Made by a program: the position numbers and the translations under genes. 64,000 nucleotides of DNA, taken from NCBI RefSeq assembly GCF_003112515.1, contig NZ_BEVZ01000005.1, positions 310,001 to 374,000 of the forward strand, in the 5' to 3' direction. Origin of the DNA: Streptomyces fragilis (GTDB lineage: Bacteria; Actinomycetota; Actinomycetes; Streptomycetales; Streptomycetaceae). This document shows positions 53,059 to 63,682 of the stretch, piece by piece. Within the stretch, counting starts at the first letter, position 1, and every line of letters begins with the position of its first letter. Below the pieces are notes generated by a model, which was not told the DNA's origin, did no database searches, and saw only the letters and a list, made by a program, of their open reading frames with translations.

Positions 53059-53114
53059 GCAGCTCCCACCCGTCGTCCGACCGCCACCCCTCACCGAATG
53101 GGCTGCGCCCATGA
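53055..53114 (+). CDS. 19-codon leader ORF 1 upstream of PBP gene
   Basis: GTG AGC AGC ... TGA encodes MSSSHPSSDRHPSPNGLRP. Its GTGA overlaps the mreD stop and its stop overlaps the ATGA of leader ORF 2 (53111-53114). It is formed by the first unit of the 56-bp tandem repeat. Whether it is translated as a peptide or only passes ribosomes on is unknown. Confidence 0.45.
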   Translation: MSSSHPSSDRHPSPNGLRP

Positions 53115-53168
53115 GCAACGCCCTCCCGTCGCCCGACCGCCACCCCTCACCGAATGGGCTGCGCCCAT
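53057..53168 (+). repeat. 56-bp tandem duplication in the mreD-PBP2 junction
   Basis: Unit 1 is 53057-53112 and unit 2 is 53113-53168, with 52 of 56 positions identical and the last 36 fully identical. Each unit ends in ATGGGC-TGC-GCCCAT, a 6-bp hairpin whose 3' arm includes the next start codon's AT. Confidence 0.95.
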
Positions 53169-53170
53169 GA
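53111..53170 (+). CDS. 19-codon leader ORF 2 upstream of PBP gene
   Basis: ATG AGC AAC ... TGA encodes MSNALPSPDRHPSPNGLRP. Start and stop each lie in a 4-base ATGA overlap, with leader ORF 1 before and the PBP gene after (53167-53170). It is the second unit of the repeat and shares MSN with the PBP start. Confidence 0.45.
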   Translation: MSNALPSPDRHPSPNGLRP

Positions 53171-55503
53171 GCAACATCCCTGAGACCGGGCGCAGTCCCC
53201 GGGTACAGATCCGCCTGGTGGTTCTCCAGATCCTGGTGCTCTCCCTGCTCGCCACCCTCGGCGGCCGCCTCTGGTACCTCCAGGTGCGCAACGGCGCCGA
53301 GTACGCGGCCGAGGCCAGCGGCAACCACGTGCAGAAGGTCGTCCAGCCCGCCACCCGCGGCGAGATCCTCGACGCGCGTGGCGTGGCCATCGCGGACAAC
53401 GAGAACCGCCTGGTCGTCTCCGCCTCCCGCACCGACCTGCTGAAGATGGACGACGACGGCAAGGGCGTCCTCACCAAGCTCGCCAGCGTCCTCGGCATGA
53501 AGCCGAAGGAGGTGCTCGAGAAGGTCCGCCTCTGCGACTCCAAGACGCCGCAGCCCTGCTGGAACGGTTCGCCCTACCAGCCGATCCCGATCACCGACGA
53601 GGCGACGCCCCGTCAGGCCCTGCAGATCCGCGAGCGGTCCGAGGACTTCCCCGGCATCACCGCCGAGCCCGCCTCGGTCCGCCGCTACCCGGGCCCCGGC
53701 GGATCCAACACCGCCCAGGTCCTCGGCTACCTGTCGCCCGTCACCGACGAGGAGATCCAGAAGGCCCAGGACACCGACTCGCCGTACCTGCGCTCCGACC
53801 AGGTCGGCCGCTCCGGCCTGGAGCGCCAGTACGACAAGGTGCTGCGCGGCAAGGCCGGCGTGACCAAGTACGAGGTGGACAACCTGGGCCGCGTCATGGG
53901 CGACCCCGAGGTCGACCGCGGCGTCCCCGGCTCCCACCTGGTCACCAGCATCGACGCCCGGGTCCAGCGGGTCGCCGAGTACGAGCTGGACCAGGCGATG
54001 AAGGCCGCCCGCCAGGAGTGGGACCGCAACACCAACGAGCAGTACAAGGCGGACGCCGGCGCGGTCGTCGTGATGGAGGCGAAGACCGGACGGGTCGTCG
54101 CCATGGCGTCCAACCCGAACTACGACCCCAACGCCTGGGTGGGCGGCATCTCCGCCAAGGACTACGCCAAGATGACCGGCAAGAAGTCCAACTACCCGCT
54201 GCTCAACCGGGCCATCCAGGGCCAGGCGGCCCCCGGCTCCATCTTCAAGGTGGTCACCACGGCGGGCGCGGTCGAGGCCGGCTACCCGTTCGACGGCAGC
54301 TACCAGTGCTCCAGCGACTACTCCATCGGCGGCCAGGTCTTCAAGAACTTCGAGTCCGCCAACCACGGCATGATCAACCTGGGCCGGGCGCTCGAGGTCT
54401 CCTGCGACACCGTCTACTACCGCCTCGCGCACGAGGAGTGGAAGAAGGACGGCGGCACCAAGCCGAAGAAGAAGACCAACGACTACTTCTACAAGGCCGC
54501 CCACCAGTTCGGCCTCGGCAAGGAGACCGGTATCGACCTGCCCAACGAGGTCTCGGGCCGCATCCCGGACCGCGAGTGGAAGCAGGACTACTGGGAGGCC
54601 AACAAGGACTACTGGTGCAAGCACGGCAAGAAGGACGGCGACTACGTCGAGCGCATCGAGTGGGAGAACTGCCACGGCGGCAACGAACTGCGCGCCGGTG
54701 ACTCGGTGAACTACTCCATCGGCCAGGGCGACACCCTGGTCACGCCGATCCAGATGGCCGCCATCTACGGCGCCATCTCCAACGGCGGCACCATGTACGC
54801 GCCCACCGTCGGCAAGGCCGTGATCAGCCCGGACGGCAAGACGGTCGAGGAGATCGAGCCGAAGCGCAACGGCAGGCTCCCGGTCGGCAAGGCCACCCTC
54901 AAGGAGATGGACGAGGCCCTCGAGGGCGTCGCCACCCGCGGCACCGCGGCCTGGAGGTTCGGCGGCTGGCCGCAGGACAAGATCCCGATGCACGCCAAGA
55001 CCGGTACCGCGGAGGTCTACGGCAAGCAGACCACCTCGTGGTTCGCCACGTACACCAAGGACTACGCGATCGTCATGACGATCTCCCAGGGTGGTACGGG
55101 CTCCGGCGCCTCCGGCCCGGCCGTGCGCAAGATCTACGACGCGCTGTACGGCGTCCAGGCGGACGGCTCCATCGACAGGAAGCGGGCGCTGCTGCCCGAG
55201 CCGCAGAAGAAGCTGCCCAAGGTGCGCCCCGACGGCACGGTGGACAGCCCCAAGATCGGCGAGGACCCGGTGAAGGCGCTGCAGAAGGCCGCCGAGGCCG
55301 CGGCCGAGAAGGGACAGGTGGCCGGCGCGACCGGCGGCGGCCCGGCCCAGCCACCGCCGGACGAGACCGCCGGCGACCCCGCGGGCGGCGCACCGCCCGA
55401 GCAGCCGGGGGGCCGGGTGGAACAGACCGCGACCGGGAACAGGGCCACCCGCCGCCGTTCCCGTCACCGCGCCGGGCGCACAACGGGAGGCAGGCGCTCA
55501 TGA
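53167..55503 (+). CDS. mrdA: Class B penicillin-binding protein 2 (transpeptidase)
   Basis: 778-residue peptidoglycan transpeptidase that pairs with RodA for wall elongation. Membrane anchor at about 15-36, non-catalytic dimerisation domain to ~270, transpeptidase domain with S358 in APGSIFK, SCD at 412-414 and KTGT at 611-614. The last ~120 residues are a Pro/Ala/Gly and Arg-rich tail beyond the usual fold. MSNIPETGR at ATG 53167 matches my memory of Streptomyces homologues. An in-frame ATG at 53098 is open but would run through the repeat. The stop overlaps rodA (ATGA). Confidence 0.95.
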   Translation: MSNIPETGRSPRVQIRLVVLQILVLSLLATLGGRLWYLQVRNGAEYAAEASGNHVQKVVQPATRGEILDARGVAIADNENRLVVSASRTDLLKMDDDGKGVLTKLASVLGMKPKEVLEKVRLCDSKTPQPCWNGSPYQPIPITDEATPRQALQIRERSEDFPGITAEPASVRRYPGPGGSNTAQVLGYLSPVTDEEIQKAQDTDSPYLRSDQVGRSGLERQYDKVLRGKAGVTKYEVDNLGRVMGDPEVDRGVPGSHLVTSIDARVQRVAEYELDQAMKAARQEWDRNTNEQYKADAGAVVVMEAKTGRVVAMASNPNYDPNAWVGGISAKDYAKMTGKKSNYPLLNRAIQGQAAPGSIFKVVTTAGAVEAGYPFDGSYQCSSDYSIGGQVFKNFESANHGMINLGRALEVSCDTVYYRLAHEEWKKDGGTKPKKKTNDYFYKAAHQFGLGKETGIDLPNEVSGRIPDREWKQDYWEANKDYWCKHGKKDGDYVERIEWENCHGGNELRAGDSVNYSIGQGDTLVTPIQMAAIYGAISNGGTMYAPTVGKAVISPDGKTVEEIEPKRNGRLPVGKATLKEMDEALEGVATRGTAAWRFGGWPQDKIPMHAKTGTAEVYGKQTTSWFATYTKDYAIVMTISQGGTGSGASGPAVRKIYDALYGVQADGSIDRKRALLPEPQKKLPKVRPDGTVDSPKIGEDPVKALQKAAEAAAEKGQVAGATGGGPAQPPPDETAGDPAGGAPPEQPGGRVEQTATGNRATRRRSRHRAGRTTGGRRS

Positions 55504-56702
55504 CCGTCGGAGTGAACAGCTTCTCCGTCTCCGGGTACGGGCCCGAGCGGTCCGCCCTGGCCCGCCTGCTCGCCCGCGACTCGACGGCCCGGCGCCTGGA
55601 CTGGCCGATACTGCTGTCGGCCCTGGCGCTCTCGCTCATCGGCACCGTGCTGGTCTACTCGGCCACCCGCAACCGGACCGAACTCAACCAGGGAGACCCG
55701 TACTACTTCCTGGTCCGGCACCTGCTGAACACCGGCATCGGCATCGCCCTGATGATCGGCACGGTCTGGCTCGGCCACCGCACCCTGCGCGGCGCGGTGC
55801 CGATCCTCTACGGGCTGTCGGTGGTCCTGATCCTGCTGGTCCTCACGCCGCTGGGCGCCACCATCAACGGCGCCCACGCTTGGATCCAGATCGGCGGCGG
55901 CTTCTCGCTCCAGCCGTCGGAGTTCGTCAAGATCACCATCATTCTCGGGATGGCGATGCTGCTCGCGGCCCGCGTCGACGCGGGCGACCGTGAGCACCCC
56001 GACCACCGCACGGTCCTGCAGGCGCTCGGGCTGGCCGCGCTGCCCATGCTGATCGTGATGCTGATGCCCGACCTCGGCTCGGTCATGGTGATGGTGGTCA
56101 TCGTGCTGGGCGTGCTGCTGGCCTCGGGCGCCTCCAACCGGTGGGTGCTCGGGCTGATCGGCGCCGGAGCGGTCGGGGCGATCGCGGTCTGGCAGCTCGG
56201 GGTCCTCGACGAGTACCAGATCAACCGCTTCGCCGCCTTCGCCAACCCCGAACTCGACCCGGCGGGCGTCGGCTACAACACCAACCAGGCCCGTATCGCC
56301 ATCGGCTCCGGCGGGCTCACCGGCTCGGGTCTCTTCCAGGGTTCGCAGACCACCGGCCAGTTCGTGCCCGAGCAGCAGACCGACTTCATCTTCACCGTCG
56401 CCGGCGAGGAACTCGGCTTCGTCGGAGCCGGACTGATACTGGTGCTGCTCGGCGTGGTGCTGTGGCGGGCCTGCCGCATCGCGCGCGAGACCACCGAGCT
56501 CTACGGCACGATCGTCGCCGCGGGGATCATCGCCTGGTTCGCCTTCCAGTCGTTCGAGAACGTCGGCATGACGCTGGGGATCATGCCGGTGGCGGGTCTG
56601 CCCCTGCCGTTCGTGTCGTACGGAGGCTCCTCCATGTTCGCCGTCTGGATCGCGGTCGGCCTGCTCCAGTCCATCCGTCTGCAACGGCCCCTCTCGGCCT
56701 GA
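55500..56702 (+). CDS. rodA: SEDS peptidoglycan glycosyltransferase RodA (Sfr-type)
   Basis: 400-residue polytopic lipid II polymerase with ten membrane segments. SEDS landmarks: NGAHAWIQIGGGFSLQPSEF near residue 120, LMPDLGSVMVM, QQTDFIFTVAGEELGF and GLPLPFVSYGGSSM. ATG 55500 overlaps the PBP stop and has GGGAGG 9 bases upstream. It is the cognate partner of the PBP and the last gene of the operon, with a 21-bp hairpin after it. Confidence 0.95.
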   Translation: MTVGVNSFSVSGYGPERSALARLLARDSTARRLDWPILLSALALSLIGTVLVYSATRNRTELNQGDPYYFLVRHLLNTGIGIALMIGTVWLGHRTLRGAVPILYGLSVVLILLVLTPLGATINGAHAWIQIGGGFSLQPSEFVKITIILGMAMLLAARVDAGDREHPDHRTVLQALGLAALPMLIVMLMPDLGSVMVMVVIVLGVLLASGASNRWVLGLIGAGAVGAIAVWQLGVLDEYQINRFAAFANPELDPAGVGYNTNQARIAIGSGGLTGSGLFQGSQTTGQFVPEQQTDFIFTVAGEELGFVGAGLILVLLGVVLWRACRIARETTELYGTIVAAGIIAWFAFQSFENVGMTLGIMPVAGLPLPFVSYGGSSMFAVWIAVGLLQSIRLQRPLSA

Positions 56703-56715
56703 GGCGTCCGGACGT

Positions 56716-56761
56716 GAAGGAGGCGGCCCCCCACCCGCGCGGGTGGGGGGCCGCCTCCTTC
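56716..56761. terminator. Very strong bidirectional hairpin terminator
   Basis: 21-bp perfect stem beginning GAAGGAGGCGGCCCCCC, 4-base loop GCGC, between convergent rodA and a secreted-protein gene. Confidence 0.85.
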
Positions 56762-56776
56762 GTGTAAGCGCCCCGG

Positions 56777-57691
56777 TCAGCCGTTGGTCTTCTTCAGCGT
56801 GACGGCGACGGTGTCGGCGGCCGTGGCCGTGACCCCGTAATCGGTGTCGTAGGCATAGGCCTGGGCCGACACCTCGACGTCACCCTGCTGGAACGGGGTC
56901 GTGCCGGTGGGCTGCGCCTGTGCCTTCCAGACGGCCGGCGTCCCCGGCGTGCAGGACACCTGGGTGCCGAAGGAGCCCCGGACGAGGACGTGCTTCGCCA
57001 CCTGGGTGACCTGACCGGCGATGTCGGCCTGGACCGGCTTGGTGCAGGTCACGGTGCCCTGCACGGTGGCCTCGCCGTTCAGGGTGCTGGCCGTGCCCTT
57101 CAGGGCGATGTCCAGTCCCAGGTCGAGCTCGGCGGGCGGAGCCGGGTTGTCGATGTGGACCTCGCCGCGCAGCGCCGCCGAGTCGCCCTCGCAGTGCTGC
57201 TCGTAGGTGGCGTCGAGGGACCGCACGTAACCGTTGGGGCCGAACTCCACCTCGGCGATGGTGAAGGAGCCCGTCAGCATGTTGCAGCCGCGGCCGTTTC
57301 CGCTGAGGTCGAGGCCCGGCTCGGCGTGACCGTTGAACGGGTAGCGGGTGGCTCCGGTGTACTCCCCGGCGGTCAGCGCCTGCCCCGAGGGCGCCGCCAG
57401 GTCCAGGGACCACCAGTCGCCGTTGGCCCCGTCGACGGAGATCGCGATGTGCTGGTGGTCGCTGTCGGACGAGACGTTGAGCCGGTCCTGCGCCTCCGTG
57501 GAGTAGCTGTAGGACTGCCCGCCGCTGATGTAGTCGCCGGCGTCGCCGCTGAAGCTGAGCGAGCCCGAGCCGACGGTCTGCGCGGACGCTGCCGGAGCGA
57601 CGGCCACGGTGGCTCCCGCGGCCATCGCCAGCGCGAGCCCGAAACCGGCGGCGGCGCGCGCGAGAGTGCTGCCGGACGAAAGGAACGGCAT
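56777..57691 (-). CDS. Secreted protein of unknown function
   Basis: 304-residue exported protein. The signal peptide spans about residues 1-37 (LARAAAGFGLALAMAAGATVAVAPAASAQ). The mature part is Gly/Ser/Asp-rich and beta-like: SYSYSTEAQDRLNVSSDSDH, GDWWSLDLAAPSGQALTAGEY, and a repeated GEATVQGTVTC segment. Four Cys could form two disulfides. No catalytic motif is seen and I recognise no named family. The ATG is chosen for its signal peptide and the upstream GGGGGGA; the frame is open 28 codons further. Confidence 0.8.
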   Translation of the reverse strand: MPFLSSGSTLARAAAGFGLALAMAAGATVAVAPAASAQTVGSGSLSFSGDAGDYISGGQSYSYSTEAQDRLNVSSDSDHQHIAISVDGANGDWWSLDLAAPSGQALTAGEYTGATRYPFNGHAEPGLDLSGNGRGCNMLTGSFTIAEVEFGPNGYVRSLDATYEQHCEGDSAALRGEVHIDNPAPPAELDLGLDIALKGTASTLNGEATVQGTVTCTKPVQADIAGQVTQVAKHVLVRGSFGTQVSCTPGTPAVWKAQAQPTGTTPFQQGDVEVSAQAYAYDTDYGVTATAADTVAVTLKKTNG

Positions 57692-57954
57692 GGGTGGGAT
57701 CCCCCCTGTGGATCGGACGGTGATCGACGGCTCCCCCGCCGGCGACCGGACGCCATCTCCGCGCCGGACGCACATCGAACGATTGTTCGAAGCGGAGGGC
57801 CGAGAGGCACATTACGGGGTGCCTGTACCCGCTGCCAGTCAATTCATCGCGACAGAAAGGGAGTTGGCTCTGTCCCGGCTCGGCCGGCGGAATGACCTGG
57901 GGGAACCCGGCCCTGCGGCCGGACGAATCACCGGCGTCCGGCGCGCGACCCGGT

Positions 57955-57960
57955 TAGCCT
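57955..57960 (+). promoter_or_regulatory. -10 element of CYTH-CHAD gene (leaderless)
   Basis: TAGCCT, 7 bases before ATG 57968. Confidence 0.55.
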
Positions 57961-57967
57961 CGGCGGT

Positions 57968-59470
57968 ATGGCGGACACCACACGTGAGATCGAGCGGAAA
58001 TTCGAGTCCCGGGACAGCGGACTCCCCGACCTGACCAACGTGGGCGGCATCGCCTCCGTCGTGGACCAGGGCGTGATGGAGCTGGACGCCGTGTACTACG
58101 ACACCCCCGACCTCCGCCTCGCCGCGTCCTCGGTCACGCTGCGCCGGCGCACCGGCGGCTCCACGCCCGGCTGGCACCTCAAGCTCCCCGTGGGCCCCGA
58201 CACCCGCGACGAGATCGGCGCCCCGCTCACCGACGAGCCGCCCGCCGAGCTGCTCCGGCTGATCCGCTCCCGCACCCTCGGCGCCGCGGTGGTCCCCGTC
58301 ATGCGCCTCCGCTCCGTGCGGGACGTGCGCGAACTGCGGGACGCCGACGGCGGGCTGCTCGCCGAGGCGAGCGCCGACGCCGTCCACGCCGAGCGCCTGG
58401 CCGGCGGCCACGGCGAGGCGCAGTGGACGGAGATCGAGGTCGAGCTCGCCGAGGGCGCCGACCCCGGCCTGCTCGACCTGGTCGAGAAGCGCTTCCGCCG
58501 CGCCGGGGTCCGGCGCTCCGACGCCCCGTCCAAGCTGGCCCGCGCCCTCGCCGAGACGGCACCCGAAGCCGCCGCGCCGCGCCGCGGGAAGCGCAGGCCC
58601 GTCACCGCCGGCGACCACGTCCTCGCCTACCTCCGCGACCAGCGGGACAGGCTCGTCGCCCTGGACCCCGCCGTCCGCCGCGACCTGCCCGAGGCCGTGC
58701 ACGACATGCGCGTCGCCACCCGCCGGCTGCGCTCCGCCCTGCGCGCCTACCGCCCGCTGCTGGACCGCGAGGCCCTCGCCCCGCTCGCCGCCGAACTGCA
58801 GTGGCTCACCCGTGAACTCGGCGTCGCGCGCGACCAGGAGGTCCTCGACGAGCGGCTCACCGCCGCCGTGGAGGCGCTGCCCGGCCCGCTGACCACCGGC
58901 CCGGTCCGCGAACGGCTGCGCCTGTGGACCGACGCGCGTGACGGGCGGGCCCGCCCGCGGGTCGCCGCCGCCCTGGACAGCCGGCGCTACCTGGAGCTCC
59001 TGCGGTCCCTCGACGCCGCCCTCGCGGACCCGCCGCTGCGCAAGGCCGCCCGCAGGAAGCCGGAGAAGCCCCTGACGAAGGCGCTGGACAAGGAGTTCCG
59101 CCGCCTCACCCGCCTGGTCGAGCGGGCGATCGCCCTCGAGCCCGGCCCCGAGCGCGACACCGCGCTCCACGAGGCCCGCAAGAAGGCCAAGCGCACCCGG
59201 TACGCCGCCGAGGCCGCCCGCCCCGCCCTCGGCAAGAAGGCCGGCGCCCTCGCCGAGGACGCCAAGTCCCTCCAGCGTCCGCTGGGCGAGCACCAGGACA
59301 CCGTGATGGCCCGCGGGGCCCTGCTGGAGATCGCCCAGGACGCCGCCAAGGCCGGCGAGTCCGCCTTCACCTGGGGCGTCCTCCACGGACGGGAGGAGAA
59401 GGCGGCCGCCCTGACGGAGGCGGCGCTGCCCGAGCGGTGGGCGCGGGTCCGCGGGCGCCGCAAGGGGTGA
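57968..59470 (+). CDS. CYTH and CHAD domain protein
   Basis: 500-residue two-domain protein. The N-terminal CYTH (triphosphate tunnel) domain spans about 1-195 with the EIERKFE signature at 7-13 and YYDTPDLRL. The C-terminal CHAD domain (about 215-490) has conserved His/Arg helices: AVHDMRVATRRLRSALRAY (H245) and LHEARKKAKRTRYAAE. CYTH enzymes hydrolyse triphosphates and CHAD domains bind polyphosphate, so a polyphosphate-related role is the best inference. Monocistronic. Confidence 0.93.
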   Translation: MADTTREIERKFESRDSGLPDLTNVGGIASVVDQGVMELDAVYYDTPDLRLAASSVTLRRRTGGSTPGWHLKLPVGPDTRDEIGAPLTDEPPAELLRLIRSRTLGAAVVPVMRLRSVRDVRELRDADGGLLAEASADAVHAERLAGGHGEAQWTEIEVELAEGADPGLLDLVEKRFRRAGVRRSDAPSKLARALAETAPEAAAPRRGKRRPVTAGDHVLAYLRDQRDRLVALDPAVRRDLPEAVHDMRVATRRLRSALRAYRPLLDREALAPLAAELQWLTRELGVARDQEVLDERLTAAVEALPGPLTTGPVRERLRLWTDARDGRARPRVAAALDSRRYLELLRSLDAALADPPLRKAARRKPEKPLTKALDKEFRRLTRLVERAIALEPGPERDTALHEARKKAKRTRYAAEAARPALGKKAGALAEDAKSLQRPLGEHQDTVMARGALLEIAQDAAKAGESAFTWGVLHGREEKAAALTEAALPERWARVRGRRKG

Positions 59471-59493
59471 ACGGAGGGGTGAGTCACTGCGGG

Positions 59494-59499
59494 TACGCT
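59494..59499 (+). promoter_or_regulatory. Candidate -10 of radical SAM gene
   Basis: TACGCT, 95 bases before ATG 59594, without a clear -35. Confidence 0.35.
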
Positions 59500-59593
59500 T
59501 GAGAGTCACCCTCCCCCCTCCGAAGCCGTCGGAGGCAAGCCGGCGGCACGCCGGAACAGGGAGGATCCCCAGTCCGCTCATGAAGGTTCAAGG

Positions 59594-61546
<1,953 letters not shown>

Positions 61547-61566
61547 CGCCCGCGCCCCCGCACCAC

Positions 61567-61608
61567 GACGCCGCCGCCGGCTCCCGCACGGGAGCCGGCG
61601 GCGGCGTC
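61567..61608 (+). terminator. Hairpin terminator after radical SAM gene
   Basis: 19-bp perfect stem (GACGCCGCCGCCGGCTCCC arm) with a 4-base loop; separates this gene from its presumed partner downstream. Confidence 0.8.
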
Positions 61609-61668
61609 CTGCGTACCGGTTCTGTCACGGAGCGCACCCGAAGGCCCTGTCCGGGCGTCCCACAGGAC

Positions 61669-62874
61669 GTGGACCTGGAGAAGAGGACGGAACCCGTCGC
61701 GCATCGCCGCGACGAGGGATGCCTGGTGGCGGCCGTGCGGCTGCCGGTGCGGCTGGTGGCGCTCGTCGTGGTGCTGCCGCTGCGGATGCTGTGGGACCTG
61801 CTGGTCGTCGCCGGGCGCCTCGCCCGGACGGCCGTCCTGGCCCCGCTGTGGCGAGGCCTCGTGCGCGCCGTGACCTGGCTGGGCCGGGTGCTGCTGGTGA
61901 CGCCGGCCCGGTGGCTGTACCGCTGGGTCCTCGCGCCGGCCGGGCGGGGCGTCGCGTGGGCGCTGCGCGGTGCCTGGTGGGTGCTGGCGGGGACCGGGCG
62001 CGCTGTCGCCGCGGTCGTGGTGTGGCTGGTGCGGTGGCTGCTGCTCGCCCCGGCCGTCCTGCTGTACCGGTGGGTGCTCACCCCGGCGGGGCACGCCCTG
62101 CGGTGGCTCGGGCACCGGCTCCTGGACGGCGCCCGGTGGCTGTACCGGCGTGTCCTCGCCCCCCTCGGACACGCCGGGCGGTGGCTGGCCCGCGGAGCGT
62201 GGGCGGTGCTGCGCGCGGTCGGCGTGGCGCTGGGTGCGGTGGTGGCGTGGCTGGCCCGCGGGGTGTGGTCCGTGCTGCGGGCGCTCGGCGCGGCGGTGGC
62301 GTGGCTGGTGCGGTGGCTCGTGGTCGCCCCGGCCCTCGCTCTGTACCGGTGGGTGCTGGAGCCGCTGGGGCGCGGCATCGCCTGGACCGTCCGGGGGGCC
62401 GCTGCCGCGGCGGGGTGGCTGCTGCGGTGGCTGGTGGTGGTGCCGCTCACCGCCGTCGGGCGGGTCCTCGCGGTCGTCGCCCGCGAGGTGGGGGAGGCGC
62501 TCGGACACGCCTGGCGGATCACCGGACGGATTTCCCTGGCGGTCGGCCGTCTCCTCGGCACGCTGCTGCGGTGGATCTTCGTCGAGCCGGTCCGCCTGGT
62601 CTTCCGGGCGGTGCTCGCGCCGGCCGGACGGTTCGTCCGGGACTCCGTGCTGCGCCCGGCCGGCCAGGTGCTGCGGGAGGCGGGCCGCGCCGTCGGGACG
62701 GCCTTCGCCACCGCCCGGGTGACGGTCCGTGAGGTGCGCCGTGAGCTGCGCTCCGCCCTCTTCGGGACCCCCCGCGGCACCCCGCCGGGAACGGGTGCGG
62801 CGGACCGGCGGGAACTCGGCGCCCCGGAAGCGCGTACTCTTGGTAGCAGTACGACCGCACTCACGAAGGATTAG
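61669..62874 (+). CDS. Trp/Arg-rich hydrophobic repeat protein (YRWVL repeats)
   Basis: 401-residue protein of unknown function. The body (about 25-325) alternates hydrophobic stretches with Arg and Trp and repeats the motif YRWVLxPxG: residues 84 (YRWVLAPAG), 133 (YRWVLTPAG), 159 (YRRVLAPLG), 226 (YRWVLEPLG) and a variant at 312 (FRAVLAPAG). RWL/AWL pairs recur between them. It could be a multi-pass protein with short Arg-anchored helices or a stack of amphipathic helices on the membrane. GTG 61669 has only a weak AGGA. It lies between two genes that usually cooperate. Confidence 0.75.
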   Translation: MDLEKRTEPVAHRRDEGCLVAAVRLPVRLVALVVVLPLRMLWDLLVVAGRLARTAVLAPLWRGLVRAVTWLGRVLLVTPARWLYRWVLAPAGRGVAWALRGAWWVLAGTGRAVAAVVVWLVRWLLLAPAVLLYRWVLTPAGHALRWLGHRLLDGARWLYRRVLAPLGHAGRWLARGAWAVLRAVGVALGAVVAWLARGVWSVLRALGAAVAWLVRWLVVAPALALYRWVLEPLGRGIAWTVRGAAAAAGWLLRWLVVVPLTAVGRVLAVVAREVGEALGHAWRITGRISLAVGRLLGTLLRWIFVEPVRLVFRAVLAPAGRFVRDSVLRPAGQVLREAGRAVGTAFATARVTVREVRRELRSALFGTPRGTPPGTGAADRRELGAPEARTLGSSTTALTKD

Positions 62875-62878
62875 AGCA

Positions 62879-63682
62879 CTGGGCAAGCGACAGCCCGAAG
62901 GCCCGCCGCCGGCACCCGCGGTGCAGCGCATCCGACTGCGTTACACCAAGCGCGGCCGCCTCCGGTTCACCAGCCATCGCGACTTCCAGCGCGCCTTCGA
63001 GCGCGCGCTGCGCCGCGCCGACGTACCCATGGCGTACTCGGCGGGGTTCACGCCGCATCCGAAGGTGTCGTACGCCAATGCCGCACCCACCGGCACGGGC
63101 AGTGAGGCGGAGTACCTGGAGATCGCGCTCACCGAGCCGCGTGATCCGCAGAAGCTGCGTGAGCTGCTCGACGAGTCGCTGCCCGACGGGCTCGACGTGA
63201 TCGACGCGGTGCAGGCCCGCACCTCCGGCCTCGCCGACCGGCTCACGGCCTCCGTGTGGGAGCTGCGCCTGGAAGGCGTGGCCCCCGAGGACGCCACCCG
63301 TGCGGTCGAGGCCTTCGAGAAGGCCGAGACCGTCGAAGTTCAGCGCATGACCAAGAACGGTGTCCGTACCTTCGACGCCCGCAGCGCCGTCGTCAGCCTG
63401 GAAGCCCGGGCCGCCGGTGGCGACGATGGGCCCGGTGACCACCCCTGTGCGATACTGCGCCTGGTTGTTCGGCACGTGACGCCTGCCGTGCGACCCGACG
63501 ACGTCCTGTCCGGCCTCCGTGTGGTGGCTGACCTGGCGCCGCCGGTCCCCGCAGCGGTGACCAGGCTGGCGCAGGGGCTCTTCGACGAAGAGACCGGCAC
63601 GGTGACCGACCCGCTCGCGCCCGACCGCGAGGCAGATCCCTCTGCCGCCGCGCAGGCGCCGGCGCCGGAAGGTCCCGCGTAG
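62879..63682 (+). CDS. TIGR03936 family radical-SAM-associated protein
   Basis: 267-residue protein (DUF2344 type) with landmarks IRLRYTKRGRLRFTSHRDFQRAFERALRRADVP, GFTPHPKVSYANA and EAEYLEIAL. In other bacteria this domain is often fused to the TIGR03960 radical SAM protein encoded two genes upstream, so they probably act together. Start: AAGGA (62866-62870) points to CTG 62879 with 8-base spacing. The first conventional start, GTG 62921, has no ribosome site nearby. A TACTCT at 62834-62839 could be its own -10. I place the start at CTG with the GTG as fallback. Confidence 0.85.
   Translation: MGKRQPEGPPPAPAVQRIRLRYTKRGRLRFTSHRDFQRAFERALRRADVPMAYSAGFTPHPKVSYANAAPTGTGSEAEYLEIALTEPRDPQKLRELLDESLPDGLDVIDAVQARTSGLADRLTASVWELRLEGVAPEDATRAVEAFEKAETVEVQRMTKNGVRTFDARSAVVSLEARAAGGDDGPGDHPCAILRLVVRHVTPAVRPDDVLSGLRVVADLAPPVPAAVTRLAQGLFDEETGTVTDPLAPDREADPSAAAQAPAPEGPA

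Noticed and set aside
53098..53166. Longer PBP2 starting at ATG 53098
   Set aside because: The frame is open but runs through the duplicated leader and places charged, Pro-rich residues before the MSN start. The 53167 ATG keeps the stop/start overlap and the usual N-terminus.
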